From the NCBI GenBank assembly GCA_037893245.1, contig JBAIAA010000008.1, positions 3,420,001 through 3,484,000 on the forward strand: a DNA stretch of 64,000 bases, in the 5' to 3' direction. The translations under genes were made by a program, and so were the position numbers. The notes below the pieces were generated by a model that made no database searches, was not told where the DNA came from, and was given only the letters and a program-made list of their open reading frames with translations. This document shows, piece by piece, positions 1 to 11,932 of this stretch. This DNA is from Crossaster papposus (lineage: Eukaryota; Echinodermata; Asteroidea; Velatida; Solasteridae). The first letter of the stretch is position 1. Each line of letters starts with the position of its first letter.

Positions 1-25
1 TGACGGAAAATATCGACGCCAAAAA

Positions 26-43
26 GATCGCTTTGGGTTATAT

Positions 44-50
<7 letters not shown>
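26..50 (+). other. Left arm of the pre-23S rRNA processing stem
   Basis: This is the last part of the 16S-23S spacer plus the first bases of 23S. It is nearly the reverse complement of 2945-2970, just after the mature 23S end; only one or two positions fail to pair. Such stems bring the two ends of pre-23S together for RNase III cleavage. Bases 1-25 are spacer with no tRNA gene visible. Confidence 0.7.
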
Positions 51-2952
<2,902 letters not shown>

Positions 2953-3070
2953 ATAACGCCAAAGCGATTTGTAGAGAGACTACAAAGCCATACATAAAGA
3001 GTGTATCGCAAGAATTTACAGCTTAAAATCGGATTCCAGACAGAAGACAAAAGCCTTCTGTTACTATTTA

Positions 3071-3187
3071 GCTTGACAGCCATAGAACATTGGAACCACC
3101 TGATCCCATCCCGAACTCAGCAGTGAAACGATGTATCGCCGATGGTAGTGTGGGGTTTCCCCATGTGAGAGTAGGTCACTGTCAAGC
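3071..3187 (+). rRNA. rrf: 5S ribosomal RNA
   Basis: The 117-nt sequence has a 9-bp terminal stem (GCTTGACAG with CTGTCAAGC). It carries the conserved CCCGAACTCAG and CGCCGATGGTAGTGTGGGG segments of bacterial 5S rRNA. It follows 23S by about 118 nt, as expected for the distal end of an rrn operon, and is followed at once by a terminator. No tRNA gene lies between 23S and 5S. Confidence 0.96.
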
Positions 3188-3198
3188 ACCTATTAAAA

Positions 3199-3226
3199 AA
3201 CCCTGATAGCTCACGCTGTCAGGGTT
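3199..3226 (+). terminator. rRNA operon terminator
   Basis: A 12-bp stem (AACCCTGATAGC with GCTGTCAGGGTT, one G-T wobble) with loop TCAC lies 11 nt after 5S. The downstream side is GTTGTTG, only moderately T-rich. Position and stem strength support a rho-independent terminator of the rrn operon. Confidence 0.8.
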
Positions 3227-3507
3227 GTTGCTATGGGAAAAATAACTAAAGTTATGATGGGGGAAATTATCCTCTTTTTACTGTAGATGTGTATGAGTAT
3301 TCAAAGAATACATTTACCATCCTTGGTATAAAACTATTGGTTAAGAGTCTTTGGATACATCAAGTACAAAAACATCAATAAAACTTTTTATTTCTATAGG
3401 TATATTCGTTTCAATTTTTTCTTTCAGTTCTTGAGGCGTTTTGACATTGTGCCTTTTTTTATCTGCAATTTTTTCATGTTCACCATACCAAATAATAAGG
3501 TAAATAC

Positions 3508-5277
3508 GTAACTGCTCAAAATCAACTGGCAACAGCATGACTATCCGCACTTACTGCGCTTCTGATCAGCTCGGCAATTCGGGGCACTCGTCTCTCACCA
3601 GAGAGTCTGTCCAGCAAGTATTTTGAGAATGAAATGCCATGCTGCCTACACGTTTTTTTCAGGCTTGCAAAAGTATCCCTACATTTCTGGCCAAGGGCGC
3701 TGCGCGTTCCTCCACTGACTTTCCGCCTTTTAACATACTCCCTGATCTGTCGTTCGCTCAGGTTGTTGTGCAATGGAAGCCAGGGGCAGTCAAGCACCCT
3801 TAACAGAGACTCTTTTATTACCATCAACTTGCCGAGAATGACTCGAAGTTCAGGGTAATCAACCGGTGTGGTCACCCAGTCATCAAATCCCTTACGGATA
3901 GCCTCTTTTCTGTGGCGGTCGGGATATTGTCTGTATTCCATCAAATCATCATAGATTTGCCAGAATACGCCCTCCATCCAGTCTCGGGCGCCTCTTTCCT
4001 TTGCATTAGCCGGAATCAGCTTGGCTATAGGCCTGCTGGCATGGTACCAACAGCCACTGTGATGAAAGACGGTATCAAACTGCCGGGCTCCATCACTGTG
4101 AATGATCATGGTGGGTGGAAATCCATTTTCAACCAGTCCAGCCTTGAGCACGCCTTCTGTTGCTAACCGCCTTTGTTGAGGCGCCTTCAGGTTCAGATCA
4201 TCCAGAAAGGCTTGCCAGGACGCTTCATTCAGAAAGTGAACCTCTCCAAATGCTTCCAGACACCGAACCCACTGATCAGCCATACGAACCTGCTTTATAT
4301 ACTCAATGGCTGTCGTATTCAGTACATGGGATTTACGACGACCCTGCAACAGACCGAGGAAATTGATCCTGCTTTTGCTGTCTGTGCTGGAGAAACAAGT
4401 AAAGAGATCGTTGGTAATTACTGTGCAGTAGCCGTTTTTCCCCTTGTGTCTCGCCCCCGTGTCATCCACTTGCAGATAGCGGGAACAAGCTATCGCCGCT
4501 TCAAGTATCTCTTCCTTTTCCTGATGGAAAGGGTCATGCCTTTCGGTGAGCAGGCTATTGAGAGAACCCTCTGATATCCGGCAGCCATTATCGTGCAGCC
4601 AGCCCAGTAGCAACGGCTGGGTCACTCCACAAGAGTGGTACAAATCCAGAACCTGGCTTCTAAGCTGATCGCCAAAATGGCTTTGTACATGGGGTGGCAG
4701 TGGCGCTGTCAGAAAATCCCCACAGGAAGTCTGCCAACATTCTCGTCGGTATCGAGTGGTAGAGAACGCCAGGGAAAGCTCTGTGAAGTAAAAATCACGG
4801 TAGCCCTTGTTACGCCATCCTGGCTGAACGCCATCGAGAAAGCAGATTTTCTCTTGGTTAATCTGTCGTTTTGGCGCTGCCGTCTCGCCTCGGTGCTGGT
4901 TATTCTGCCGTTTTGCTTTAGGTGGAGGTTTTTTGCCGGAGGTATCGGTTGTATCTGTTTCTGTTGTGTCCTGCTCCTCAGTATCATTATCCTGAGGTTT
5001 TTCTTGCTTGTTCGGGCGTATGCGTGGCTTGCCCTTAAGCTTTTTCAAGTGACGGATTTCATCCTTCAGTCCAGCAATTTCCTGCTGTTGCTTTTCAATA
5101 ATCAAACGCTGCTGCTCGATTTGCTCGAGTAGTTTTTGAATGAACGACCGAAGCTCATCACTGACAGGTTCGGTATGTAAGGCTTGAGGGAGCTGCATAA
5201 AAGGTAGCTTACACAATTGGGTCAGCCAGTACGTTGACCTCAGAGCCTTGACTTGCCAATGTTTTTTGAGCAGTTAC
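3508..5277 (-). mobile_element. Full-length IS66-family element (single transposase type)
   Basis: The 1770-bp element is bounded by the inverted repeat GTAACTGCTCAAAA (3508) and its complement ending at 5277. It is flanked on both sides by the exact 8-bp duplication GTAAATAC (3500-3507 and 5278-5285). GTAA ends and an 8-bp duplication are hallmarks of the IS66 family. There are no tnpA/tnpB helper genes, which fits the single-ORF subgroup of the family. It is the only apparently intact IS66 copy here and looks like a recent arrival, because ends and duplication have not decayed. Confidence 0.9.
3522..5216 (-). CDS. IS66-family transposase
   Basis: The 564-aa protein has an N-terminal coiled-coil region (about residues 20-65, rich in Q, E, L and K). 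A charged low-complexity linker follows (about 70-110), then the RNase H-like catalytic core. Candidate acidic residues are the D of LQVDDTGARH, the D of HSDGARQF and the E of HNNLSERQIREYVKRRK. The last motif is the family's usual DDE glutamate block. The gene fills the element and its ends lie close to both inverted repeats. The start at 5216 gives MCKLPFMQL; the second Met (MQLPQALH, seven codons on) is an alternative. No stops or frameshifts are visible, so it may be active. Confidence 0.88.
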   Translation of the reverse strand: MCKLPFMQLPQALHTEPVSDELRSFIQKLLEQIEQQRLIIEKQQQEIAGLKDEIRHLKKLKGKPRIRPNKQEKPQDNDTEEQDTTETDTTDTSGKKPPPKAKRQNNQHRGETAAPKRQINQEKICFLDGVQPGWRNKGYRDFYFTELSLAFSTTRYRRECWQTSCGDFLTAPLPPHVQSHFGDQLRSQVLDLYHSCGVTQPLLLGWLHDNGCRISEGSLNSLLTERHDPFHQEKEEILEAAIACSRYLQVDDTGARHKGKNGYCTVITNDLFTCFSSTDSKSRINFLGLLQGRRKSHVLNTTAIEYIKQVRMADQWVRCLEAFGEVHFLNEASWQAFLDDLNLKAPQQRRLATEGVLKAGLVENGFPPTMIIHSDGARQFDTVFHHSGCWYHASRPIAKLIPANAKERGARDWMEGVFWQIYDDLMEYRQYPDRHRKEAIRKGFDDWVTTPVDYPELRVILGKLMVIKESLLRVLDCPWLPLHNNLSERQIREYVKRRKVSGGTRSALGQKCRDTFASLKKTCRQHGISFSKYLLDRLSGERRVPRIAELIRSAVSADSHAVAS

Positions 5278-6318
5278 GTAAATACCTTGTTGTTCTGCGT
5301 CAGGATGGATAGTAACGTTCATATAGTTGCTTTTCTGCGGCAGAGAACAGCTCTGGATGCCATTGTCCTTTTACTTCGGTAACAAGTAAGCGTCGCTGGC
5401 TGCGAAGTATTTTGGTACAGGTTATATCACAGCGCTTAGCATCTTTGAGCTGGTGCTCTGGTGTAACAGCGATTCCTTTGTTTTCAAGACGAAGGCGTAT
5501 ACGATCAGCTATTCGTAATGCAGCATCTACTTCACCAAGACGTTCCCCCTTCTTATAGTCTTTGTAAAATACCCCTTTTGAAGTTGTTTCACTACCATCA
5601 AGGTCAGCTTGGTAAAGCTGAAGCTCATCGAGAACTAGGGCTCGGAGACCTTCAACAGTTGCGATCTTGTTCTTATCCAAGAAGTTAACAATTTCTTTGG
5701 CCGATGGTGCTTCGAAGCCTTTTAGTGCTTTTTTTCGGTTTTGCGAAGCGCGTATACTTTTTAGATCTGAGCGAAAATCCCTATATCGATGATCGACTAT
5801 CAGGCGGTCTAGCACAGCAATTGATGCATTTGGATCATCTTTTTCTATTTGCCAAATAACCTCGCTTAAGAAGCGATAAGCGTTTTCATTTTTAGGGCTA
5901 CCAGTTCCCCAATGATTTGGTAATTCAACCTTTGGCCACTGACTGATAAAAGCATCGAGAATGGCTTCTATCTTTACTGAAGTTAGGTTAGGCCAGTAAG
6001 TTTGTGTATTGCCAATGAGCCGTCCAGAGCGGCTATGAAAAAGGTCAATATTATTCTTATCTTCTGTTAACCAGTTGATGTAAGGGCTAGTTGTATCCGG
6101 TAAAAAATAAAATGCGCGCAAGAACCAAAATGAGCGCTTGGCTTCCAGCTCGTTATCATCTGTTTTACTTGGCCATTTAGTGATGAACTCATCGCATCTC
6201 TCTTTTATAAGAGAGTTTAACAGTTCACGCTCACTAAACTGCGCTGATATCTCAAATAGCTCATCTATCGCTGAAATAGGAGCTTCAGGGAAACGACTAA
6301 GCCATTCCAGTACGACAA

Positions 6319-6640
6319 CGGCTGGGAAAAAAGAAAACCAAAAACACGAAAGCGTACAACCTGTTCAAACGGTTATTAAACTATCAGGAAGAATCCCTAC
6401 GATTTATGACTAACTTCAAAATACCGTTCGACAATAATGGCAGCGAGCGGGATGTCCGCATGGCAAAATTAAAGCAGAAGATATCAGGTTGCTTCAGGAG
6501 TGAAGACGGAGGAGAGTGGTTCACAAGAGTCCGTAGTTACTTATCATCTGCAAAGAAGCAAGGGCTTAATGCTTTTGAGGCACTGCTTATGGCAGTATAA
6601 AACTATAATCATAAGCCATTGCTGGGTGCTGAATAGTTAC
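6319..6640 (+). pseudogene. IS66-type transposase, C-terminal fragment with its terminal repeat
   Basis: The open frame to the stop at 6598-6600 encodes about 90 residues. They include YQEESLRFM, IPFDNNGSERDVRMAKLKQK and ISGCFRS, the conserved end of IS66 transposases including the DDE glutamate. The element end GCTGAATAGTTAC lies at 6628-6640. The rest of the transposase is missing on the left, where the defence-like remnant begins. The other half of a similar element lies at 7860-8791 on the opposite strand, so the two may derive from one rearranged copy. Confidence 0.75.
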
Positions 6641-6757
6641 AAAGTGGACATCGACCACCTTGCTTAGCTATCCATTTTGAATAAAAAATCAAGAGTGTAA
6701 AAAATATCCATGACTGTTTTAGATGGTAGCTTGTTGCAAGCGTTGCCTACACCAAGT
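6641..6757. other. Short non-coding gap
   Basis: AT-rich sequence between an IS66 end and an ISa copy. I see no gene, hairpin or repeat in it. Confidence 0.5.
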
Positions 6758-7859
6758 GGCGTTGTTGAATAAATCACCGGATAGCCCTGATTGACGATAA
6801 GTGGCGAAGGTTCGTATCCTAATGTCCTTTTTTTGCAGACATCATCTCGCTATGCCTTACAAACACAACGAAGCTCGTCGCCATAAGATCAAAAAATCGA
6901 CTTATAAAGTGACGAATTGGTCTGATTATAATAACGCACTGCGAAAAAGAGGTGATATTACCGTCTGGTTTACGTATGCAGCTATCACTATCTGGACGCC
7001 AGCGCCCATCCAAAAACGAGGTGCGCCGACACAATACTCGGATCTGGCGATTGAGACCTGCCTTATGCTCAGGCAGGTTTTTAGCTTACCGCTAAGGCAG
7101 ACTGAAGGTTTTGCTAGATCTCTGGTTAAGCTCATGGGGTTACAGCTTAAAGTCCCTGATTACAGCACTCTCAGTAAGCGAAGCATCAATTTATCATTGC
7201 AAAAGCTCATCGATACCTGTGAGCCTGGTTCTCACTTTCTGGTAGATAGCACAGGATTGAAGGTTTATGGCAAGGATGAATGGAATCAGGAAAAACACGG
7301 TACGAAGCCTAAACGTACTTGGCGAAAACTGCATTTAGCCATCGATGAAAATCATCATGTCGTTGCAAGTGACCTTACCGGAAAAGAGATAGGTGATACT
7401 TCAGTTTTGCCTAATCTGCTGGATCAAGTTGATGGATTTGAGGTTTTCATGGCCGATGGAGCCTATGATAGCGACAAGGTTTATCAGCAAATTAAACAGA
7501 AGCAAGCTGCTGCTAAAATCGTGATTCCACCACCTAAAAATGCTGTGCCTGACAGTAGTCAGCACAATACACGAAACGAGGCAGTAGCCCTCATAAAAGA
7601 GCGAGGTCGCATGGCGTGGCAAGGGCTAACCGGATACGGCCTGAGAGCCTTGGTTGAATTGGCTATGCTTCGCTATAAAACCATTATCGGCTCAAAGATG
7701 AAAGCACGTGAACTACCTCAGCAAAAAACGGAGGCAGAGGTTTCCGTTCGCGTGTTGAACAGGATGACCGGTTTAGGGATGCCGATATCAGTGAAAGCTA
7801 GCTGAAAAAGGCCTGGATACAGGCTCGATCAGGCTGAGCTTTATTTATTCAACAACGCC
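6758..7859 (+). mobile_element. ISa copy 1 (IS5 family, 1102 bp)
   Basis: Bounded by the inverted repeat GGCGTTGTTGAATAAAT and its complement ATTTATTCAACAACGCC. The same 1102-bp element occurs seven times in the window. The left flank (…ACACCAAGT) and right flank (CCATTGCAT…) share no duplication; the right flank is the broken end of an IS66 transposase gene. This copy belongs to the sub-type with GTGGCGAAGG near the left end and TTATTCAAC at the right end. It differs from other copies by a Tyr codon (WFTYAAITIW). Confidence 0.92.
6852..7805 (+). CDS. ISa transposase, copy 1 (IS5 family)
   Basis: The protein has 317 aa from the ATG (MPYKHNEARRHK); an upstream GTG at 6801 in the same frame would give 334 aa. 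It shows the IS5-family pattern of an N-terminal TNWSDYNNALRKRGDITVWF block and a central QTEGF. The DDE residues are likely the D of LVDSTGLKVYG, the D of VFMADGAYDS and an E in the helix around HNTRNEAVALIKERGR. Ser and Arg spacing resembles the IS903-like group. The reading frame is intact. No clear ribosome binding site precedes either start. Confidence 0.88.
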   Translation: MPYKHNEARRHKIKKSTYKVTNWSDYNNALRKRGDITVWFTYAAITIWTPAPIQKRGAPTQYSDLAIETCLMLRQVFSLPLRQTEGFARSLVKLMGLQLKVPDYSTLSKRSINLSLQKLIDTCEPGSHFLVDSTGLKVYGKDEWNQEKHGTKPKRTWRKLHLAIDENHHVVASDLTGKEIGDTSVLPNLLDQVDGFEVFMADGAYDSDKVYQQIKQKQAAAKIVIPPPKNAVPDSSQHNTRNEAVALIKERGRMAWQGLTGYGLRALVELAMLRYKTIIGSKMKARELPQQKTEAEVSVRVLNRMTGLGMPISVKAS

Positions 7860-8791
7860 CCATTGCATCCATAGCTTCACGCCCACGTTTTTTTGATAGA
7901 TAGTACAGAGACCAACGATCATCGCGAAACAGATGAAGCCACCACCGTTTACCATCAACCCGCATCCCTGTTTCATCAGCCCCTGCCACTTCTGACCCCA
8001 GTAGCGCGGCTTTAATGCCTTCTTCGGTAGACTCCAGTTGTTTCCAAGCTATTTTTTGGAAGTTGCAGATCGTCCCTGTGCTGATTGGCAAAGAAAACAT
8101 ATCAGCAAAAAGCTCAGCGGCTCTACCGTAGGGGATCATTTGGTACTGACAGAAATAGACAGACATTGCTCGCGTTACAGGACCATACTGTACGTAACTG
8201 TTAACGCCTTCAGGGAAGGTGGCTTGATTGCGATGGCCGCAAGGGCACACCTTCTCTTCAGCAAGGTGCGCCGCCACAGTAAAGCTACCGGGGTTACCAG
8301 GCTCAAAGACTTGCCTCTCTCTATATTTGATGACTTTCTCATCATTCAATGCAATACCGCACAATTTACAGTCATTGACCTTGTGGTACTGCGTGTGATC
8401 AGGCTCCTCAGTAGCACGTAGGCAATGGCCTTTGTGTTTTTTCTGACCTCCAGCCTTTAGGCCAGAAGACTGCCTTAAGCTTTGAGGGTTAGGGGAGTCA
8501 GATTCATCGTTATCATTGGCATTCGGTTTTTGGTAGCCATCTGATTAGGGAGGCTTGCTACTGTTGCTACTGTTCTTTGAAACCTTTTCTTCCAGATCAC
8601 GACAGCGCTCTTCTAATGCCACAAGCTGAGATTGGAGGTGGTTGATAGCCCCCAATAGCAAAGCGATGGTCTGAGTGTCGGGAGATGGCATAGTCACTAA
8701 AATACAGGCCGCTCAATCTATTTGAATACTCAAAGCATTGATCAAAATCGGAAAAAATCAAGTCTAAGTTGAGAGGGGCTGAACAGTTACG
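7860..8791 (-). pseudogene. IS66-type transposase, N-terminal half, with element end
   Basis: The frame starts at ATG 8691 (MPSPDTQTIALL) with a leucine-rich coiled-coil segment (LEERCRDLEEKV). It meets an in-frame TAA at 8545-8547, then continues through a zinc-finger-like CKLCG…CPCGH segment and VAGADETGMRVDGKRWWLH, the first catalytic Asp block of IS66 TnpC. It is cut at 7860 by ISa copy 1. The element end is the inverted repeat GCTGAACAGTTAC (8779-8791, plus strand). Both the stop and the truncation make it dead. The matching C-terminal half lies on the other side of ISa, but in opposite orientation. Confidence 0.8.
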
Positions 8792-8838
8792 TTGGAACAA
8801 TAAATTTAAACAGCGTCAGTAATGTATTAAATTTAGTA

Positions 8839-10508
8839 CCTAAATCCTGCAAATAATATCGAAATAAAAGTTGCAATCACCCGTGAATAAAGAGATTAAA
8901 TGATGTTTTCGTTTCATAAAGCATCACTTTTTCAATGAGCAAAAAAAACAAGTCAAAAGCACGTTTGAAGCAGCGGAAGGTACATTTCACTCAAGCTAAA
9001 AAGCCGCTTACCAGTCAGGCTGGACTTATCCCTGTGTTTCGCTTCCTGAACCGGATGGGGCTGGCCGACCTACTGGACAAACGGATTAATATTCAACGAG
9101 GCTCTAATGCCACTTTCCAACTGTCAGATGTCATTCTGATGGTAACCACCGGCATTCTGGCAGGTGCCAAAAGTCTGATGAAAGTGTGCACGGTCTGGCA
9201 GGATAGCGTTCTCCGAGAATGCACCCGTTTTCAACGCATTCCTTGTGACAGTCAATTTGGACGCATTTTAAAGCTGTTCCACTTTGCCAGCGTCGTTGAA
9301 CTGGAAACCGCTGTCCACGAAATGAGGGAGAGTGTTTGGAAACAGGCACTGCGCTCAGGAACATCTACCGTTTATGCTTTTAAACAGGTCACCATTGACC
9401 TCGATTCTACGGTAAAAACCTGTTTTGGTTTTCAGGAAGGCGCAAAGAAAGGGTTTAACGAGAAAAAAAGAGGGGCGCTGTCGTACCACCCGCAGCTGGC
9501 CTTTTGCGCGGAAACCAAAGAAGTGCTGCAGGGTTGGTTACGAAGTGGTGATGCCTACACTGCTAATGGCTCCATAGAGTTTATGAAACAGTTGCTGGTT
9601 ACTCTGCCTTCCCACATGAAGATTTTTTTCAGGGCTGATAGTGGCTACTTTGGTGGACCATTACTGACCTATCTGGAGGATTTAGGACATCGTTATCTGG
9701 TTAAGGTCAAACTGAAGAATCTACACAAACTGTTAATCCCGCAAGACTGGCAACCTGTCGTGCATCAGCCAGGGTGGGAGTGGTGCGAGTTTCAACACTG
9801 CTGTGGTGACTGGGACCGGGCTCGTTGCTTCGTGGCTGTCCGGCAAAGAAAGATCGGGAAGCCAGAAAACACCCAGTGCGAATTGTTAGACCCGAAGCCA
9901 GAGTACGACTACTTCTGCTACGTGACTACTGAGTCGTTGAGTCCATGGGAGATCCATAAAGCGTATGGCAAGCGGGCTACCTGCGAAACCTGGATCGAAG
10001 AGTGCAAAAACCAGATGGCTCTCGGGCAGATCAAAACCGATCATTTCATGGCAAACAGTGCGCTTATGCAATGTGCAATACTGGCCTACAATACAACACG
10101 TTGGATGGCACTGATGAGTGGGAATCGTCAGTTGATGAAGTGGGAGCCGGAAAGCATTCGCTGCTATATGATACGGGTTGCCGGAAAACTGTTGACAGGT
10201 AACAGGCAGTTGACCGTTGCCAGTAACAAAGAGCATCTCTACCAAACGGAGTGGGATGCTTGGCTAGCAGTAGGTGACTGTTTGTAAATAGCGAACAATG
10301 GATGATTAGAAAAACATTCTGCTAATGCGGAAGGAGTTATCGCGCCCTGATATCAGGAATAGCAGTAAGATGAACCAAACACGACGGCTCATGTGATTAA
10401 AATCCACTGAAAAGGTAAATATTTGCTCGATAGTAGCATAATCAGAATCAGGAGGGCTTGATCAGTTGCTGCGATTGACCTGTTCGGGTTTGGATTGCAG
10501 GATTTAGG
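8839..10508 (+). mobile_element. ISb copy 1 (IS1380 family, 1670 bp, complete)
   Basis: The ends are CCTAAATCCTGCA (8839) and TGCAGGATTTAGG (ending 10508), typical of IS1380-type elements. The 5-bp direct repeat TAGTA flanks it (8834-8838 and 10509-10513). It is complete, with an intact transposase gene, and has landed in the permease gene. Identical ends occur at 41477-43146, and truncated copies occur at 13235 and 59811. Confidence 0.92.
8935..10287 (+). CDS. ISb transposase, copy 1 (IS1380 family)
   Basis: The 450-aa DDE transposase has a basic N-terminus (SKKNKSKARLKQRK). Candidate catalytic residues are the D of VTIDLDSTV (about residue 155), the D of FFRADSGYF (about 230) and a C-terminal Glu in TWIEECKNQM. 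The arrangement and the RADSGYF block match the IS1380 family, to which ISEcp1 belongs. The frame is full-length and intact, and no second gene lies in the element. The start ATG at 8935 lacks a strong ribosome binding site. Confidence 0.9.
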   Translation: MSKKNKSKARLKQRKVHFTQAKKPLTSQAGLIPVFRFLNRMGLADLLDKRINIQRGSNATFQLSDVILMVTTGILAGAKSLMKVCTVWQDSVLRECTRFQRIPCDSQFGRILKLFHFASVVELETAVHEMRESVWKQALRSGTSTVYAFKQVTIDLDSTVKTCFGFQEGAKKGFNEKKRGALSYHPQLAFCAETKEVLQGWLRSGDAYTANGSIEFMKQLLVTLPSHMKIFFRADSGYFGGPLLTYLEDLGHRYLVKVKLKNLHKLLIPQDWQPVVHQPGWEWCEFQHCCGDWDRARCFVAVRQRKIGKPENTQCELLDPKPEYDYFCYVTTESLSPWEIHKAYGKRATCETWIEECKNQMALGQIKTDHFMANSALMQCAILAYNTTRWMALMSGNRQLMKWEPESIRCYMIRVAGKLLTGNRQLTVASNKEHLYQTEWDAWLAVGDCL

Positions 10509-10987
10509 TAGTAAATAATTTCACCCCCCAACTATTGAGCACCGCATAGACAATAATGAATGGTATCACAGCCCACGAGGGCCAGCTAAGGTAGCGCATC
10601 GTTGCAATGGCTTCACTCGGAATAGCGCACATTACGCCAAACCAGTTGGCAATAGCAATGATAAAGGAAAAGTCCTGATTGTGACTAAATGAACAAACTG
10701 ATGCTAACAAGCCTCTCCTTGGATATAAATCAATCAACTCACTTAAGCAGGACGTCACCGCTAGCATCAATAAAACGCCAAGAATCCAGGCAACAAACGC
10801 ACCCATACCCGCTGTTGGAGCAGCGTACATACTGGCAAATAACCAGCCTGATCCGATAATGCCAGCTAAACCTATGAATGTTAAATGCAGCAACCCTACC
10901 TTGTTTTTCTGTGCCATAAACGACTCCAGGAAACACCAAAATAACGTACTGATTCCATACAATCAGTGTAGGAGAGTTAAACTCGAC

Positions 10988-11016
10988 TTGGCGCTCGTCT
11001 CATTACTGCTTATACT
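10988..11016 (+). promoter_or_regulatory. Candidate sigma-70 promoter for the methyltransferase gene
   Basis: TTGGCG (10988-10993) and TATACT (11011-11016) are separated by 17 bases. They lie in the gap between the divergent permease and methyltransferase genes. The implied leader of about 80 nt contains a hairpin at 11059-11078. Confidence 0.45.
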
Positions 11017-11058
11017 GCTCTGCATAAGTACTCTTAGCATCAGAAACTGATTTCAACG

Positions 11059-11078
11059 AAGGAAAGCGTACTTTCCTT
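11059..11078 (+). promoter_or_regulatory. Leader hairpin before the methyltransferase gene
   Basis: Perfect 8-bp stem AAGGAAAG/CTTTCCTT with loop CGTA, 26 nt before the start codon. No T-run follows, so a terminator is unlikely. Its function is unknown. Confidence 0.4.
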
Positions 11079-11103
11079 GCAGTAGTCATAAAAAGGTTCA
11101 GTA

Positions 11104-11910
11104 ATGTCTGCATTTAAAGCCTTCGAAAAAAATGGATGGGAAGCGAAAGCTAAACGATATGATACCACATGGGGACAAGTGACCTGTCAGGCCGCGGCCC
11201 CTCTGCTCAATAGGGTTGGGCCTTTAAAGAGCAAAAAACTGCTTGACTGCGGGGCAGGACCTGGCCATCTGTGCAATCTGGCTAATAGTCAAGGAGCGAT
11301 TGTAACCGGCGGTGACTACTCTGCTGAGATGGTGAGTATTGCCAAGAGCAATTACCCCTCGATCCCTTTTCAAATAGAAGATGCTGAGCAGCTTTCCTTT
11401 GAAGAGAATACATTTGATATTGTCATTATGAGCTTTCTTTTACTGCATGTTTCAGATCAAAGAAAGGTACTACTGGAGGCTCAGCGCGTTCTTAAACCCG
11501 GTGGCAAGCTGGCATTTACGATTTGGAGCCCACCCACAGAATCACCCTGTTACACTCTTTTGTACAGGGCAATTGATGCCTATGCTGACACCTCTGTCAT
11601 CCCGCCTTCAAAAGATGATGCGTTTCTATTTTCAGCCCCTGATTACAGTCATGATTTTTTGTTAACTCATGGGTTTAAAGATATTGCTATTGAGAACATA
11701 AATACATACTGGAATATTCAGTCACCCGATGATTTCTTCTATGCCGTACAAGCAGGTATTCGGATAGGGGGAATGATCGATCTTCAGTCAGCAGCGATAA
11801 AAGCAAAAATAAAAACGCATATACTAACCGCGATTAAGCCTTATAAAAAAGACAACGGCCTCTACCATATCCCCGCACCTTCTCTGATTGTTACTGGTGT
11901 GAAGCAATAG
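11104..11910 (+). CDS. Class I SAM-dependent methyltransferase
   Basis: The 268-aa protein has a Rossmann-type methyltransferase fold. Motif I is LLDCGAGPGH (residues 46-55), the ribose-binding acidic residue is in GGDYSAEM (D71), and there is an FDIVIMSFLLLHV strand. The post-motif VLKPGGKLAFTIW fits the Methyltransf_11/UbiE-like group. The substrate cannot be told. The start ATG is 3-4 nt after AAGGTTCAG. The gene ends with TAG. A short monooxygenase-like gene follows after 22 nt, on the same strand, so the two probably formed an operon. It is intact and one of the few accessory metabolic genes here without damage. Confidence 0.85.
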   Translation: MSAFKAFEKNGWEAKAKRYDTTWGQVTCQAAAPLLNRVGPLKSKKLLDCGAGPGHLCNLANSQGAIVTGGDYSAEMVSIAKSNYPSIPFQIEDAEQLSFEENTFDIVIMSFLLLHVSDQRKVLLEAQRVLKPGGKLAFTIWSPPTESPCYTLLYRAIDAYADTSVIPPSKDDAFLFSAPDYSHDFLLTHGFKDIAIENINTYWNIQSPDDFFYAVQAGIRIGGMIDLQSAAIKAKIKTHILTAIKPYKKDNGLYHIPAPSLIVTGVKQ

Positions 11911-11932
11911 CCCCTACTTTAAAGGAAATCAC

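Larger units (their letters stand above)
3341..6318 (-). pseudogene. Remnant of a large protein with a nuclease-like C-terminus (possible defence gene)
   Basis: Reading on the minus strand, a continuous protein starts at the break near 6318 and runs to about 5300. It shifts by one base there, then resumes and ends at a natural stop at 3341. The full-length IS66 element 3508-5277 lies inside it. The 8-bp duplication GTAAATAC flanks the IS, and the frame across it is preserved. The 5' part is replaced by an IS66-transposase fragment. About 400 residues remain. Near the end of the first block, CDITCT followed by TEVKGQWHPEL resembles the D...ExK core of PD-(D/E)xK nucleases, and the last part is GIY/LIIWYGEHE. 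I believe similar tails occur on very large NTPase-type proteins of bacterial defence islands, but I cannot name the family with certainty. It is certainly non-functional: 5' truncation, frameshift and insertion. Confidence 0.6.
8792..10917 (-). pseudogene. APC-family amino acid permease, 5' part, disrupted by ISb
   Basis: The start ATG is at 10917 (MAQKNKVGLLHL), preceded by GGAG six bases upstream. The first about 135 residues hold several membrane segments. The APC-superfamily signature GLAGIIGSGWLFA sits in the first helix, so this was an inner-membrane amino acid or polyamine transporter. ISb (8839-10508) interrupts it with the 5-bp duplication TAGTA. The frame resumes beyond the IS for about 15 more codons (8792-8838) and is then cut by an IS66 end at 8791. 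The remaining two-thirds of the protein is missing. Confidence 0.75.
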
